Shown piece by piece: positions 11,801 through 22,484 of a stretch of DNA of 60,000 nt. Where the stretch lies: assembly GCA_030704615.1 (NCBI GenBank), contig CM060732.1, positions 57,953,053 through 58,013,052 of the forward strand, read 5' to 3'. The position numbers and the translations under genes are program-made. The notes beneath the pieces were generated by a model that had not been told where the DNA came from, made no database searches, and was given only the letters and a program-made list of their open reading frames with translations. The DNA comes from Takakia lepidozioides. Its lineage: Eukaryota; Streptophyta; Takakiopsida; Takakiales; Takakiaceae. Each line of letters begins with the position of its first letter. The first letter of the stretch is position 1.

Positions 11801-14800
11801 CGAGGTATTGGGCTCACTGAGCTCTCCAAATACGACATTGTGCTGACAACATATGCAATTGTGGAACAGGAGCACCGCAAGAACGTGATGCCACCTAAAG
11901 AGGCATGTAAGTGGTGCTCGAAGCTCTATTATCCAGACAGAATGGCTGTTCATCTACGTTTTTTCTGCGGGCCTGACGTGCGCAACAAGAAGCAAGCCAA
12001 ACAGGTTAAGAAAAGTCCGCGCATGAGCAAAAGCTCGCTAGTGAAGGGGAAAGCTGATAGAAAGTTGAAGATGTCAGCTGTGCTGGGAGAAGAAGAATAT
12101 GATTCTTCTGCTGTGGATAAAATGAAAGGGAAGGGCCGAGGCAGAGGACTGGGAAGAGGTAGAGGAGAGGTAGGTTTTGCAAGGACAAAAGTTGGGTTGA
12201 GGATGAGATAGAAACTGCAGATGATTGTCTGAAAGGAGGGAGAGGTAGGGGCAGAGGGGGAGGAAGGGGAAGGGGCAGGGGAAGAGGAAGGAAGGTTGTT
12301 GCTGCTGAATTGGAAGAAGCTCTGGAGGAAGCTCTGGAAACAGTACATGACTATGATGACAAGGGCATCTCAATCAAGGGAAACTCTGTATTGCATTCCG
12401 TGAAGTGGGCACGCATAATCTTGGATGAGGTGTGATTTCTTCTTGACTTCAGCCTAGCATGTAGTCTCCATGACAGGTTCTCGATGAATAATCACCTGTA
12501 ATATGTGATAAGAGAGGGAAAACATTTTTGTATTTGTCTGTTAGACTTGTTCAGTGAGACAGGACAGGTTGCATGTGTTTAATGTCCTTGTTTTTTAAAC
12601 AAGGAGGCCATTGGTCTCTTCGGAAGAGCTTGAATGGGCAACCTCTATCTTGGGAATGGATGGTCTCTTGCAGTAGCTGAATGAAATTCATCGCCAAAAA
12701 ACATACAATATAGTGGTAGGATAAAAGGATGTCAGGTTAGTGAAAGCTGGCCTGGGAATTGGTGAGGGAGACAACAGGCACATTCTATAAAGGACCGTCG
12801 ATGCAGCACAGCAAAAGCAGTGTTTGCATTGAAGTCGCTGCATAAGTGGGCTCTCAGTGGCACTCCTTTGCAGAACAGAATGTTTGTTGTCTTTTTTGTG
12901 TTTCTTTTATAATTTTCTTTCATGGTTGGTTTGGTGTCTTACTCTTCTCCTCAATGATCTGTTGTTTTTGGATTTTTGGATTTTTCTCTTCTCCACTCCT
13001 TTTCCTTTGCTCTTGCCACTTCTGGGGTTTTTAATTAAATGCTACTTTGACATGATTGGTTGTTTTTGGCAGGTGCGGTTCCTGGAGATTTATCCCTACT
13101 CCTATTATTTCTGCAGAGCCTGCGATTGCAAGTCACTGGACTATCGGTAGCCCTTTTTCCTTGCTCATTTGTGCCAACAAGAACCCTTACCTTGAATATT
13201 CAGATTTGAACCAGCAGGCATCAACCAGTCTTACATGAAACAGACTATCAGACCTTGCTTGTCACTGTCATGACACCAGATATATTGGATAGATACATCT
13301 AAGCAGGGGACCTCCCTGCTGGGTGTTGGCAGGTTCGGGAAGAACTGGAGAAAATGTGATGAATGCGGACACTCTCCACTGTACCATTTTTGCTGGTGGA
13401 ACAAGGCATGTCCTCCCCTTTCCTTGTCTTCTGTCAGTAAATCAAATTCCTACTGTGTTCCTCAACAGTGCACATGGATTTCCTTGATTGTGTGTCTGGC
13501 ATCAGAAGTTGTTAGACAATGAGAGATGTACATATTAGACTTACATGCCGTAGGCTTTTGGCCTCTAAAACCTGTGTTCGTCTGTTTTGGTGGGAGGAGG
13601 GGGTGGTAAAAGAGAGAGGTGCTAACAGTGTTGAGATGGGGCATGCACTCGAGGCAGTTTATAGCAAATCCAATCAAGAAGTGGGGGTATGTGGATGAGG
13701 GACGGAAGGCAATGCTGCTACTGAAGTACAAGGTATTGGACAGCACTTTGCTTCGACGCACCAAGACAGAGCGTGCTGCCGACCTTGCCCTTCCACCGAG
13801 AACTGTGAGTTTCTACCTTGTGTCTTTAGATTATTTGTTCAATATCTTCCTTTGCCACATCGATTACTGTATGTCGTTCTCTGCTTGTGTGTCTATATTC
13901 ACTGTGGCAAACATGAAGTACATTATTCTGATCAACTGATTCACAGATTGCCCATGCAATCTCTGTTGTTGGTATTTAGCGCACCGTGCATTAGCTTTAG
14001 GATATTTTTATGCTTAGTAATCCCTAAAGGGCTGCAACTTTATTCACCTCAGACTGCAAAATCTGCACCTCTGGCCACCCTTCTAGTCATAACTAAAAAC
14101 ATGCACAGATCTACACAACTAGACCGTTGAACCATGTTCCTAACTGCATCCCCTACCTTCACCTAAACTTTCATGGCATTTTTCCCTCGGAATTGGAATC
14201 TTGTAACTTTTTTGTGAGCATATAACGTTTTTCCAACATTTGCAGCGCAGGAAAACAATTCACAAATCTGTTCAAAATTCCTACATGGCTAAGCCAATTG
14301 AAATCAGACTCTACAGGAACATGCCTCATGATGTTGGCCACCTTATACTACTTTTTCAGAGTTTTTGGACAAGATGTTGGTGTCCAGAACTGCATTTTCT
14401 GCACTTTTTGCCACCTTGGTTTTGGGTAAATTTGGGTGTGTTGTGTGGAAAACTGGACGACCCTAATGTTGTCAATCAAGTATGGAAGGTCCTCGTAAAT
14501 TTTTTGTTGACTATTTTGTTATAATACCTCCAATTTGCTCGGCTCCTTTGTTTCTTAGGGCTTATCCAGTGGCCACCCCTCTGAAGATGGGGTCACCCCT
14601 GCCAGTCACCCCTCTGGGACAACGAGCCCCACCCCAGCCGTGCAGAGGGCTGGACCCTCAACACCCCCTCCCTTATCTGCAGGTACCCGCCAGCCCTGCC
14701 AAACGGGCAGCAGGCAAGGCATATCCAGGGTCAATCTGCCCGCATGTCATGATTTTGGTTGCAAAAGTCGTCTTAACTTTCTGCCATCAGCACCAATGGG

Positions 14801-17800
14801 CCTCAGGCAGGTGCCATTGGAAAGCCCTTGTGCCGGGCTACATTATAGCTGTTTACTGCAGGTCAATCAGATTCGAATCCAGGAAGATACAGGGGTTTGA
14901 GAAAAGGGGTGAGACCTGACCTTTAGGGGTTAAGAACAACCTTGTACAACGCAAGCATTTGAAGTCAGAAGTAACTTCAAATTTCATGCCTGTGTTGTGG
15001 GCAGGCCTACCTTCGACGGGATGCTTTTGATGCTAGGGAAGACGATTTCTATCAAGCCCTTTACACACAGAGTCAGTCTCAGTTTAACACGTAAGTTCTC
15101 TCTCCTTGTTCCTTCACACCAGAATGGTCTATGGTTGACCTTCATCTGGCACTGATTCTCTGTGCTCTATTTAGCTCTAGTGCTCTATTTGTTAGTTCTG
15201 CACCACGAGCTATTTGGGCTATTTTTGGATGTTCTAAGCTCACTTCTTTCTGTGTCTTTCTCATTCTATGGGGTTCAATTTTTCATAAGTCTGGATCAAA
15301 AATCTTTGTCATCACAAGTGGGCCAATGCCTATCAGCCAGCTGTGGCGAAAGTTGCCTCACAGCTCTCAAACATGCTGATGAAGTCTTGCAGTCAAACCT
15401 CACCTGGGCACTGTCAAATTCTTTATCACGAGCGTGCACATATCTGACTTCAGAAAGAGTTTATACGGGTACTGCATCAGAGCTGTATCTTCATCTCAAT
15501 TTTAAGGGGTGTTACTTGATGCATCCGGCATGAGCACACCCATGTAAGGCAGGCCAATTTTAGTTTAGTTTGAGGTAAAAGGGGAGTATGGAAGGATCAC
15601 CACATTGCCATTGAGGAAAGTAAAATGTACCTGTGACAGTTATGTTACAGCTGGAACGCTTGTGAACAACTATGCCCACATCTTTGATCTTCTCACACGT
15701 CTCCGACAGGTATTTCCCATTTGGCATCATGGTTGTAAAGCTGGCCTTCAGTTTGTTGCCGGTTCTCAGGAGTTGCATCAATGCAGTTGAAATAAGTTTA
15801 TTGACCTCTCTTCCATCCAACCCATTCACAGTTTCTCTTCTGCTGCCCTTCTCTTGTTTCTTTCCATCTCTCTCACTTCCTGGCTTGATCATATTCACCC
15901 AGGAATGTTTTACGATTAGGCGTTTGTGGGGCAGTAGGATAGAACTTACTCTCATAGCATGCACCTCTGATACGAGGCACTAGAAAGGACTTGTTCTCAG
16001 TGGCCTTGTAAATGCATATTAGGGGATGCTCACCATTAAGGGAGGAGGAACCAAGCCCACTTCCCATAAAAGAAAACCTCGTAATATTTTAGCAAAAAAC
16101 TGGTTGGTTTTTTAGTCACATGTCTATTGACAATCCTTCTCTTGGACTTTTCTTTGTGAAGGCAGTGGATCATCCATATTTGGTGGTTTATTCTGCAACA
16201 GCATCAGCAAAGCGTGAAAAAACATCATTGTTTGATCCATTGGCTGTTGAGGAAGCTTGTAGCATCTGCCACGATCCTGCTGAAGACCCTGTGGTATGTG
16301 TGTGCTGTTGGTTTTTGTAGGCTGCTTATCGTTCAGGTCTGGAGCACGGATCAGGATTTTATTAACATTAGGGCGTACTGAACAATCTTTCACAATACCA
16401 GTGGAACTCTGCATGTCTTGCTTCTAAGAACCTTCTCAGAAGTTGCCCATAGATCTCAGGAGGGATGTCGAGAGGTTAGATGGCATGATGATTTAGAAAC
16501 TGGGGATTTCTTTTAAGCTGGTGAGTTGGTCTAGTTTGTTGTAGGCCGTGTCCCCTCCCCTACTTTGGAACCAACTGTCAGTGATCCTGCGTTTGCTAAG
16601 CCCATTTTGGCAATGAATATGGTGGTGGTGACTGGAGCTGGAGGATGAAGACTGTGGAAGTTCTTTCTGTCAAAGACGGGGCTTGATTGGCTGGTTGATG
16701 TGCCTTGACTCGACTGTCTTAAGCCCTAAAGTTTGGTAAATGTCATGTGGGAGTGTGAATTAGAGCACAGGATGTCATCATACATTCTGCCGCACTTGTG
16801 TGCAAGAATATGTCGCTGCAGCAGGGGGCGGATTGGGTGGAGGCCAGTCCCCACAGTGCCCGACCTGCCAGAAACCTCTCACGGTGGACCTGATGGGAGC
16901 AAAAAGAGGTGCTGCCAAGGAAGATGCAACTAAAGTGCTGGGCTACAAACGCACCAGCATTTTGAGTCGCATTGATCTTGATCAGTTCCAAACCAGCACC
17001 AAAATTGACGCCCTCGTAATTTCTCACCGTCTCTTCATTTTTTTCTCTTTGACCTTCTGTCAGTATCACCTAGATGTTGCTCCCAGCTCTAAAAACTTTC
17101 TAACGCCGCTTCTTTTCCAGAGTCTGCTGTGTTCAATCCCACAGCCTGCTCCGCAAAACAGGTGGTGTACTGTGACTGTGTCTTCAAGATACATCGGAGG
17201 GAAGGCTGACATGGAACAGTCAGTGGGTGATATCATTCTGTCTGATGAAGAAAACGGAGGCTGACTATTGGTGCTTTTGTATGTTGTACAGAGAGAGGAA
17301 GTCAACCTGATGCTGCAGAGGGATTCAGCAGCTAAGGGCATTGTGTTCAGCCAGTTCACTTCAATGCTGGACCTAATTGGTTTTTGCCTTCAGAAGGTAG
17401 GCGGAGTGCTTATATGGTCCTGGAATCTGGTTCCGTGTTGATTCATATTCTATAGTTATCAGTGGGGAGCACTATCTGCAGTGTTTAACTAATTTGAGTA
17501 CTTCAATCTGATGAGGGTGGGCCATTTTGGGGGTGAGAAATGATCCAGTCAGGAATCAACTGTGTCAAGTTGGATGGAAGCATGAGTATGATGGCGCGGG
17601 ATAAGATGATTGAAAGTTTCACCCATGACCCTGATTGCAAGGTAATCGGTTCTCCTTATGTAGCGTAGGGGACTCGTCATGGAGACCCCCCTGGTTTTGG
17701 AGTACAATATATTCTTTCAAAAGACGCAAATGAACTGTAGTAAGTTGTTGCATGCCATGACCTCAGGTTGGCGTCTCCACTTTGCTTGCCTCGATTTCTC

Positions 17801-18938
17801 ATTCTGTTCACTTCTGACCCTGTTTTCACATGTATCTTGAACATTGTAAGCATGGCTATACAAAGAATATCCTCTTATACACATGTGCTAACTGTATTTA
17901 ACTCATGCCCTTGTTTCCTCATGGAGCAATCCATCCCCTCTACCCTAGGTCCCACATTTGCTGCATGCAGGCCTATTGGTGCTCACCGGTATATGTTGTT
18001 ATGTATTTCCCTTGATGTTACACTTGCAGGTGTTTCTGATGAGTTTGAAGGCAGGAGGGGTAGCTCTCAACCTGACAGTGGCATCCCATGTGTTTCTGAT
18101 GGACCCATGGTGGAACCCAGCAGTGGAGCAGCAGGCACAAGACCGTATTCATCGCCTGGGCCAGTACAAGCCCATCAAGTTGGTACCGTTTGACCTTCTT
18201 CATAGAGTTTTTCCTAACCAGCTTCATGGAAGTTTTAGTAATTCTTAGGGAGGTAGTCCCTTCTGAGGGCAGTAGAATAAATAATTCCCCGTCACCCCTG
18301 GTACTCAGTTTCCCAGATCAATTCTCCTCTTGTAGTGACGCTTAATTTGTGTGAAAATAATCAGTCAATTTTCTGACCAAAGGGTGATGGTGGGTAATGC
18401 AGAGTAACTAGATTCGTTATTGAAAACACAATTGAGGAGCGCATTCTCAAATTGCAGGAGAAGAAACAACTGGTTTTTGAAGGGTAATGAACTCTTTCCC
18501 CCCAACCCACCTTTCTCATGATGGGCAAAATATTGCCTTAGAGGTACGGGAAAAGTAACATTCTCGGTTGCCTGTGGAAAGTAATCAGAATAGAAACTGC
18601 ATGTTTTACAATTTATTTGTTTGTGTTTAGAATCCCATTTGAGGGAAATATCTTTGCTTTGCGAATATGCTGTGGGGCTATGCCCAAGACACTGGTCACG
18701 TTGGTATTTGGTGTCAGCCTGGCCTGAAGCACAGAAAATGTGTCAACATGAAGTATTGCAATTGGAACTGGTTCATTGGCATGGATCCCCTTTGTCCAGA
18801 AATGCATAGCAGGGCACAGGTTCCGGTGTTGCTCATGATTGTTTTCTGTTTATTTGCTGATTCAGGACAGTGGGAGGATCAGCAGAGGCACTTGGGAGGT
18901 TGACAGAAGACGACTTGCGTTTTCTTTTCACAAATTAG
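8868..18938 (+). CDS. RAD16-like SNF2/RING helicase, possibly decaying
   Basis: SNF2 ATPase of the RAD16 type, a nuclear factor linked in yeast to global-genome nucleotide excision repair. Exons: 8868-8913, 9310-9390, 9676-9943, 11025-12429, 12778-12879, 13073-13146, 13333-13405, 13658-13804, 15005-15090, 15640-15709, 16162-16293, 16764-17015, 17292-17396, 17549-17641, 18030-18178, 18403-18483, 18866-18938. Motifs in order: acidic/basic N-terminus, Walker A DEMGMGKT (near 11434), a CxxC...HxxxxxC zinc site, Walker B DEAH spanning the 12429/12778 junction, SGTPLQNR, a split RING finger (CSICHD, then CHHTFCRTC and CPTC), [15 protein letters not shown] and DRIHRLGQ. The intron after 13405 appears to start with GC. 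Problems: the frame shifts within 11115-11200 and again near 12169-12190, and the segment expected between SGTPLQNR and VRFLEIYPY is not recognisable. These could be real lesions or assembly errors. Confidence 0.85.
10140..10925. repeat. Imperfect direct repeats flanking Ty3 debris inside an intron
   Basis: About 10146-10310 and about 10740-10920 are diverged direct copies, sharing for example TTGACTGCCAGGTTTG and GGAAACCTACATT. They bracket a minus-strand Ty3 polyprotein remnant, so they may be decayed LTRs. They lie in the helicase intron 9944-11024. Confidence 0.6.
10632..10715 (-). mobile_element. Ty3/gypsy chromodomain tail remnant
   Basis: On the minus strand one frame reads NATW, a stop, then [17 protein letters not shown]. 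This resembles the end of a Ty3/gypsy integrase chromodomain (ATWE ... QYPxFxLED). It is very short and carries an internal stop. It sits between the two direct repeats of the same intron. Confidence 0.5.
14021..14929. mobile_element. piggyBac-like MITE (copy 2) in a helicase intron
   Basis: The right end is TTTAGGGG followed by TTAA (14930-14933), matching the family terminus. The left end (GTAA then TCCCTAAAGGG at 14021) matches the same terminus at 12 of 14 positions, so its target copy and first base have mutated. It lies entirely within the intron 13805-15004 and should be removed by splicing. There is no transposase coding. Confidence 0.6.
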
Positions 18939-19900
18939 AGCAAGGTATCTCTAGGTGGCCCTTGCTCCCTTTCTTTTTCATAGCAGATACATTCCAGGGA
19001 GGTCTGTAACTAGATCCATTGATGCCAGTGGAACTCGGAACTGTTTCAAAAGCCAGTTCTGATGGGAACAGGTGTATCATCTCTGTTTGGTAGATACGAT
19101 TACTATCCCCATGCTGATCATGTATCACTGTCAGACACCCTTTTGAAAAGTAGCTGTTCTTACCTTGGAGATTTACTTGCGGGAGAACTGTCCTTTACAC
19201 AAGGCAACTGTGCCAATTACCCAAATGCCATCTGCTATTGCATGCGGATGGGGTTGTCTCTGCTACAGGCTGATTTCTCAAAACTCTTTTTGTGACTCTC
19301 AACAATGTTCTCCACTAACGATTCCATGCACAGGTGGACAAATCTCAAAACTCTTCAGCTAGGGAAAAAGGACTTGAGGGCAAGGTGGAGATTGGACAGC
19401 ACAGAGGTGGGAAGGTGGATGACATTCTCTAAGCAGACGTGTGTGCTTGGCTTGGCACCAACAAATGGTGGGCTGGAATGGGCTGAGACAAAAGGGGAGG
19501 ATACTTATGCAGCACTCTGGCGATTGTACAGAAGATATAAAACTGGAGCAACAGGAAGTGATTTGCAGAAATTAGGTCAGGCTCTAGTGTCAAGGTGGTG
19601 ATTTACATAAAATGCCCTGCAAGCTGGCAGGGAAAATCAGTCTATGCAGTCACTTGAGGACAGATACAAGAGTGTTGAGTGTTCCACAATGTAAGGTGCA
19701 AGTGTTGTGCATGTGTCAGTACTTACTCCATAAGGTAACCTCACCCAAAACTGCTCAAATAAAAAATATGCCTATGGAAAAAGTAATGTTTTACAAGGGT
19801 TTGTTTCTTGTGTATGGGCAATGTAATTTGGAACCCATGCCCAGGGATGCTAGAATGTGAGCCTGTGACCCAGGGACCTAGCCAGGCTCACCTCACCTTA
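18939..19900 (+). other. Probable 3' UTR and downstream sequence of the helicase gene
   Basis: No coding sequence recognised. No clear polyadenylation signal or second gene could be assigned. Confidence 0.3.
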
Positions 19901-19949
19901 CGCCGGAAGGTACAGGCCATATCACCGTGGAATCATATGTATATCCGTG

Positions 19950-20450
19950 TATTTTTTCCCATTTCCATGGAAATCCATAACTTTCCAGGAGATGCCATCT
20001 TCAAATTGCAAGATCTGTATGGTGGATAAGTGCTTGTTGAAGCAGAATGTAGTAGAGTACTTGGAATACCACCCAGCCAGTTCAATATGCATCTCAGGGC
20101 GAGTCTGATGAGAGGGCAAAACAGGCTGAAATAGGTCGAAGAACAAGGTGCCCTCACCACATTGTCCTTGACCTTGTGTCATGACCCATAGAGGATTTGA
20201 CCCAAAAGGACCTCTTGTGTGTGATGTTTGTGTCTGTAGTGAGGTAAGGTCGGATTGGTCTCTGAGAACCACCATGGTCTAGCTGAGTAGGCAAAGATTG
20301 AAACACCCAAGCTGACTCTCCCAATAACCTTGGAAACAGCAGGAAGAATACCAAATAATGATACTAACAGGAGCCAAGAGCCCACAACAAACTTCTTCAC
20401 ATCGTACATTAAGAAAAAGCCACACCTTGCGATTGCGGTTGTCCCACCAT
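19950..20450 (-). repeat. Dispersed repeat R, also at 41.24-41.62 kb
   Basis: The run containing GGTGCCCTCACCACA, TGTCCTTGACCTTGTG, AACCCAAAAGGACCTCTT-like and GCCACACCTTGCGA words recurs in the same order and orientation at about 41240-41620, with many substitutions. In the second location it runs into the PPR-derived satellite, which suggests an antisense PPR-linked retro- or segmental copy. No intact frame is present. Confidence 0.65.
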
Positions 20451-21206
20451 CATGCAAATTCCAACTGTGAGAGCTCTTGCGGTACTCATAATCTCCATCT
20501 GCGATCGGTGTGTGGAACCCCTCTGCGCTCAAGCACGCCATCATCGCTTCCCCGCGCTGCAAGACACCTTTCGAGCATTTCGGGCAGGTGCCAAAAAATT
20601 TGACGACGATGATGTGGCTACAAAATGTGGCGACAATGACCTGGCGATGATGACGTGGCACAAAGACATCCTATTCCTGCTCTATGGTAAACTAGCTTCC
20701 GACCTTCGGTTGTCGCTAGAACTTACATCCTCTATCTATTTTTTTGATCCCAATAATACTTATTGTGTCTTGCATGAAGAGCCTGGTCGAGCTGTGGACA
20801 GGCAATGGAATCTGGTTCCAACTCACCCTCGTTGAGATATACAACACATCGATATTCTTGAAAATGGGTACCCAATCAAGCTTGCTATCCGTACGAGGCA
20901 AAGATTTTCAGGGATTTTTAGGGTTTCTATCGACAGACTAAAGAATACACAGCATGGCTGCAAATAATACAAGGAAAGTGGGTTGCTAGCAAAGAAGGTT
21001 GAAGTACCAGGCTAGCAATGCAGTAGCGAGGCTTTTGATAGCAAAGGAATGATACCACCAATACTTAGTTGGGCTCATGGCTGTGAATTCTTAGAGGCTC
21101 ACGGCTGAGTCTTTCTTTCCTCTAATTTTTTTCCCCCAAGCTCTGTTAAGGTTAGGATCACAACACACAATGGAGAGGTTTTGTCACCGAACCCACCTCG
21201 GGCAAT
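20451..21206. other. Region without a supported gene
   Basis: It contains a short imperfect repeat of ACGATGATGTGGC words near 20599-20657. The remainder is the upstream region of the F-box relic. Nothing else stands out. Confidence 0.3.
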
Positions 21207-21847
21207 ATGGAGGAGGAGATTTGGAGCATGCTCCTTTTCGAGTTAGTGATGGTAGTGTTGGCCCTTTTGCCATATCGAAGTCTTGTCCGCTTTAAGTCCG
21301 TTTGCAAGTTGTGGAATTCCCTCCCATCTACCACTTGTTTCCAACAACTCTGTCAGCAGCTCCCTCTTCACGAAGAATCCTACGTCTGGTCTTTAAACAG
21401 ATACGTCGTAAGCCCAGATCTTTGCATGTTGTATGCCCCCAAAACTCGATGGTGGCACAGGATCGACCTCAAACTCCCCAAGGATAATTCACCATACACA
21501 TCCCGTGCTGCAGATGGAGGGTTATTTTGCATAACGGACGAGCGGGATGAGGGCGGTCATGATGTATCATGGTTTGTGTATAATCCTCTCTTGAACACTT
21601 TCAGACAATTGCCTGCCCTGCCTCACAATCCATCACGTTTCCAAGCGGCAAGAGTACATTTGATTGTGGATAACTGCACCAAGAGCTACAAGGTCATTGT
21701 GGTCTCATTCCAACCCTAGACGTTGGAAAACACAAATCTATGACTCAATTTGCGAGTGTTGGACCAAGACTGGAAATATGCCAACAGTTGGCGGTCGGGA
21801 CTGTTGTTCAGGAAGTGTGATATGTGGCCCTACTCTCTTTGCTCTAC
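21207..21847 (+). pseudogene. F-box/kelch-type gene, frameshifted and interrupted
   Basis: F-box proteins bring substrates to SCF ubiquitin ligases. The first 170 residues hold an F-box (ELVMVVLALLPYRSLVRF, then SVCKLWNSL at about residues 10-44). A kelch/F-box-associated stretch follows, with VYNPLLNTFRQLP and a KSYKVIVVS strand. A stop falls at 21717-21719. The homology continues in another frame (WKTQIYDSICECWTKTG, the usual next kelch strand) until 21847, where a TTAA/CCCC element end begins. The remaining C-terminal repeats are not found downstream. Relatives are usually 350-450 residues, so about half is missing. Confidence 0.75.
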
Positions 21848-21851
21848 TTAA

Positions 21852-22480
21852 CCCCTAAAGGACGATGCGACCCAAACTGGGTCGGTTAGGTTTAGAAAAG
21901 TGTTTGGTTATCACTGGAGTTAAGCCTGATTTGAGCATGTTTAGGCTCATTGGATAGGTAATCGTGTCAGCTATGAGGTGGCATTTCCCAATTCGTCATT
22001 GGGCCTGGCCCCAGCCACGTGGAACACCTAGAGTCTGCCACACTCGTGGTTTTCAGCCCCATTTTGGGCAATTAACCTGCCCTCCATCCTATGTGTCAAC
22101 TAGGGTCAGGTTTGGGAGAAATTCCATGCACCCCCCACTTGCACAGGGTGGCGCGTCTCCCAACACCCTTTATTGCGCCCCATCCACCCTAAAGCGCCCC
22201 CCATTGGCAGGCAAAGGCAAAGGCACCCCCCCAAAACCCACATACCTTAGGGCTACCGGCCAAAAGGTATAGGCAGACATTGGTGCACATGGAGAAGTCA
22301 TGGGCAGGGGAAAAAAAAAATCATATGAAGGGAAGCTCTGATTGGCGCGAAATTTTTTTCGTGCTTACACAAACTTGCCTACTACGGTACAACCGGAGCG
22401 ATTGACAATTCAACGGTGCAGATCTTTTCACCGAATTTTCTAATACGGTTTTGTGCTTGCCCCTTTGAAATTGGGAAATT
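21852..22480. mobile_element. piggyBac-like element end (copy 3), right end not found
   Basis: TTAA at 21848-21851 is followed by CCCCTAAAGGACGATGCGACCC, nearly identical to the reverse-complemented right end of copy 1, including the subterminal GCGACCC...GGGTCG palindrome. A matching opposite terminus was not found before the LINE at about 22490, so the element is truncated, or its right part was displaced. Internal words such as GGCTCATTGGATAG also occur in the diverged copy at 57.85 kb. Confidence 0.65.
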
Positions 22481-22484
22481 TGAC

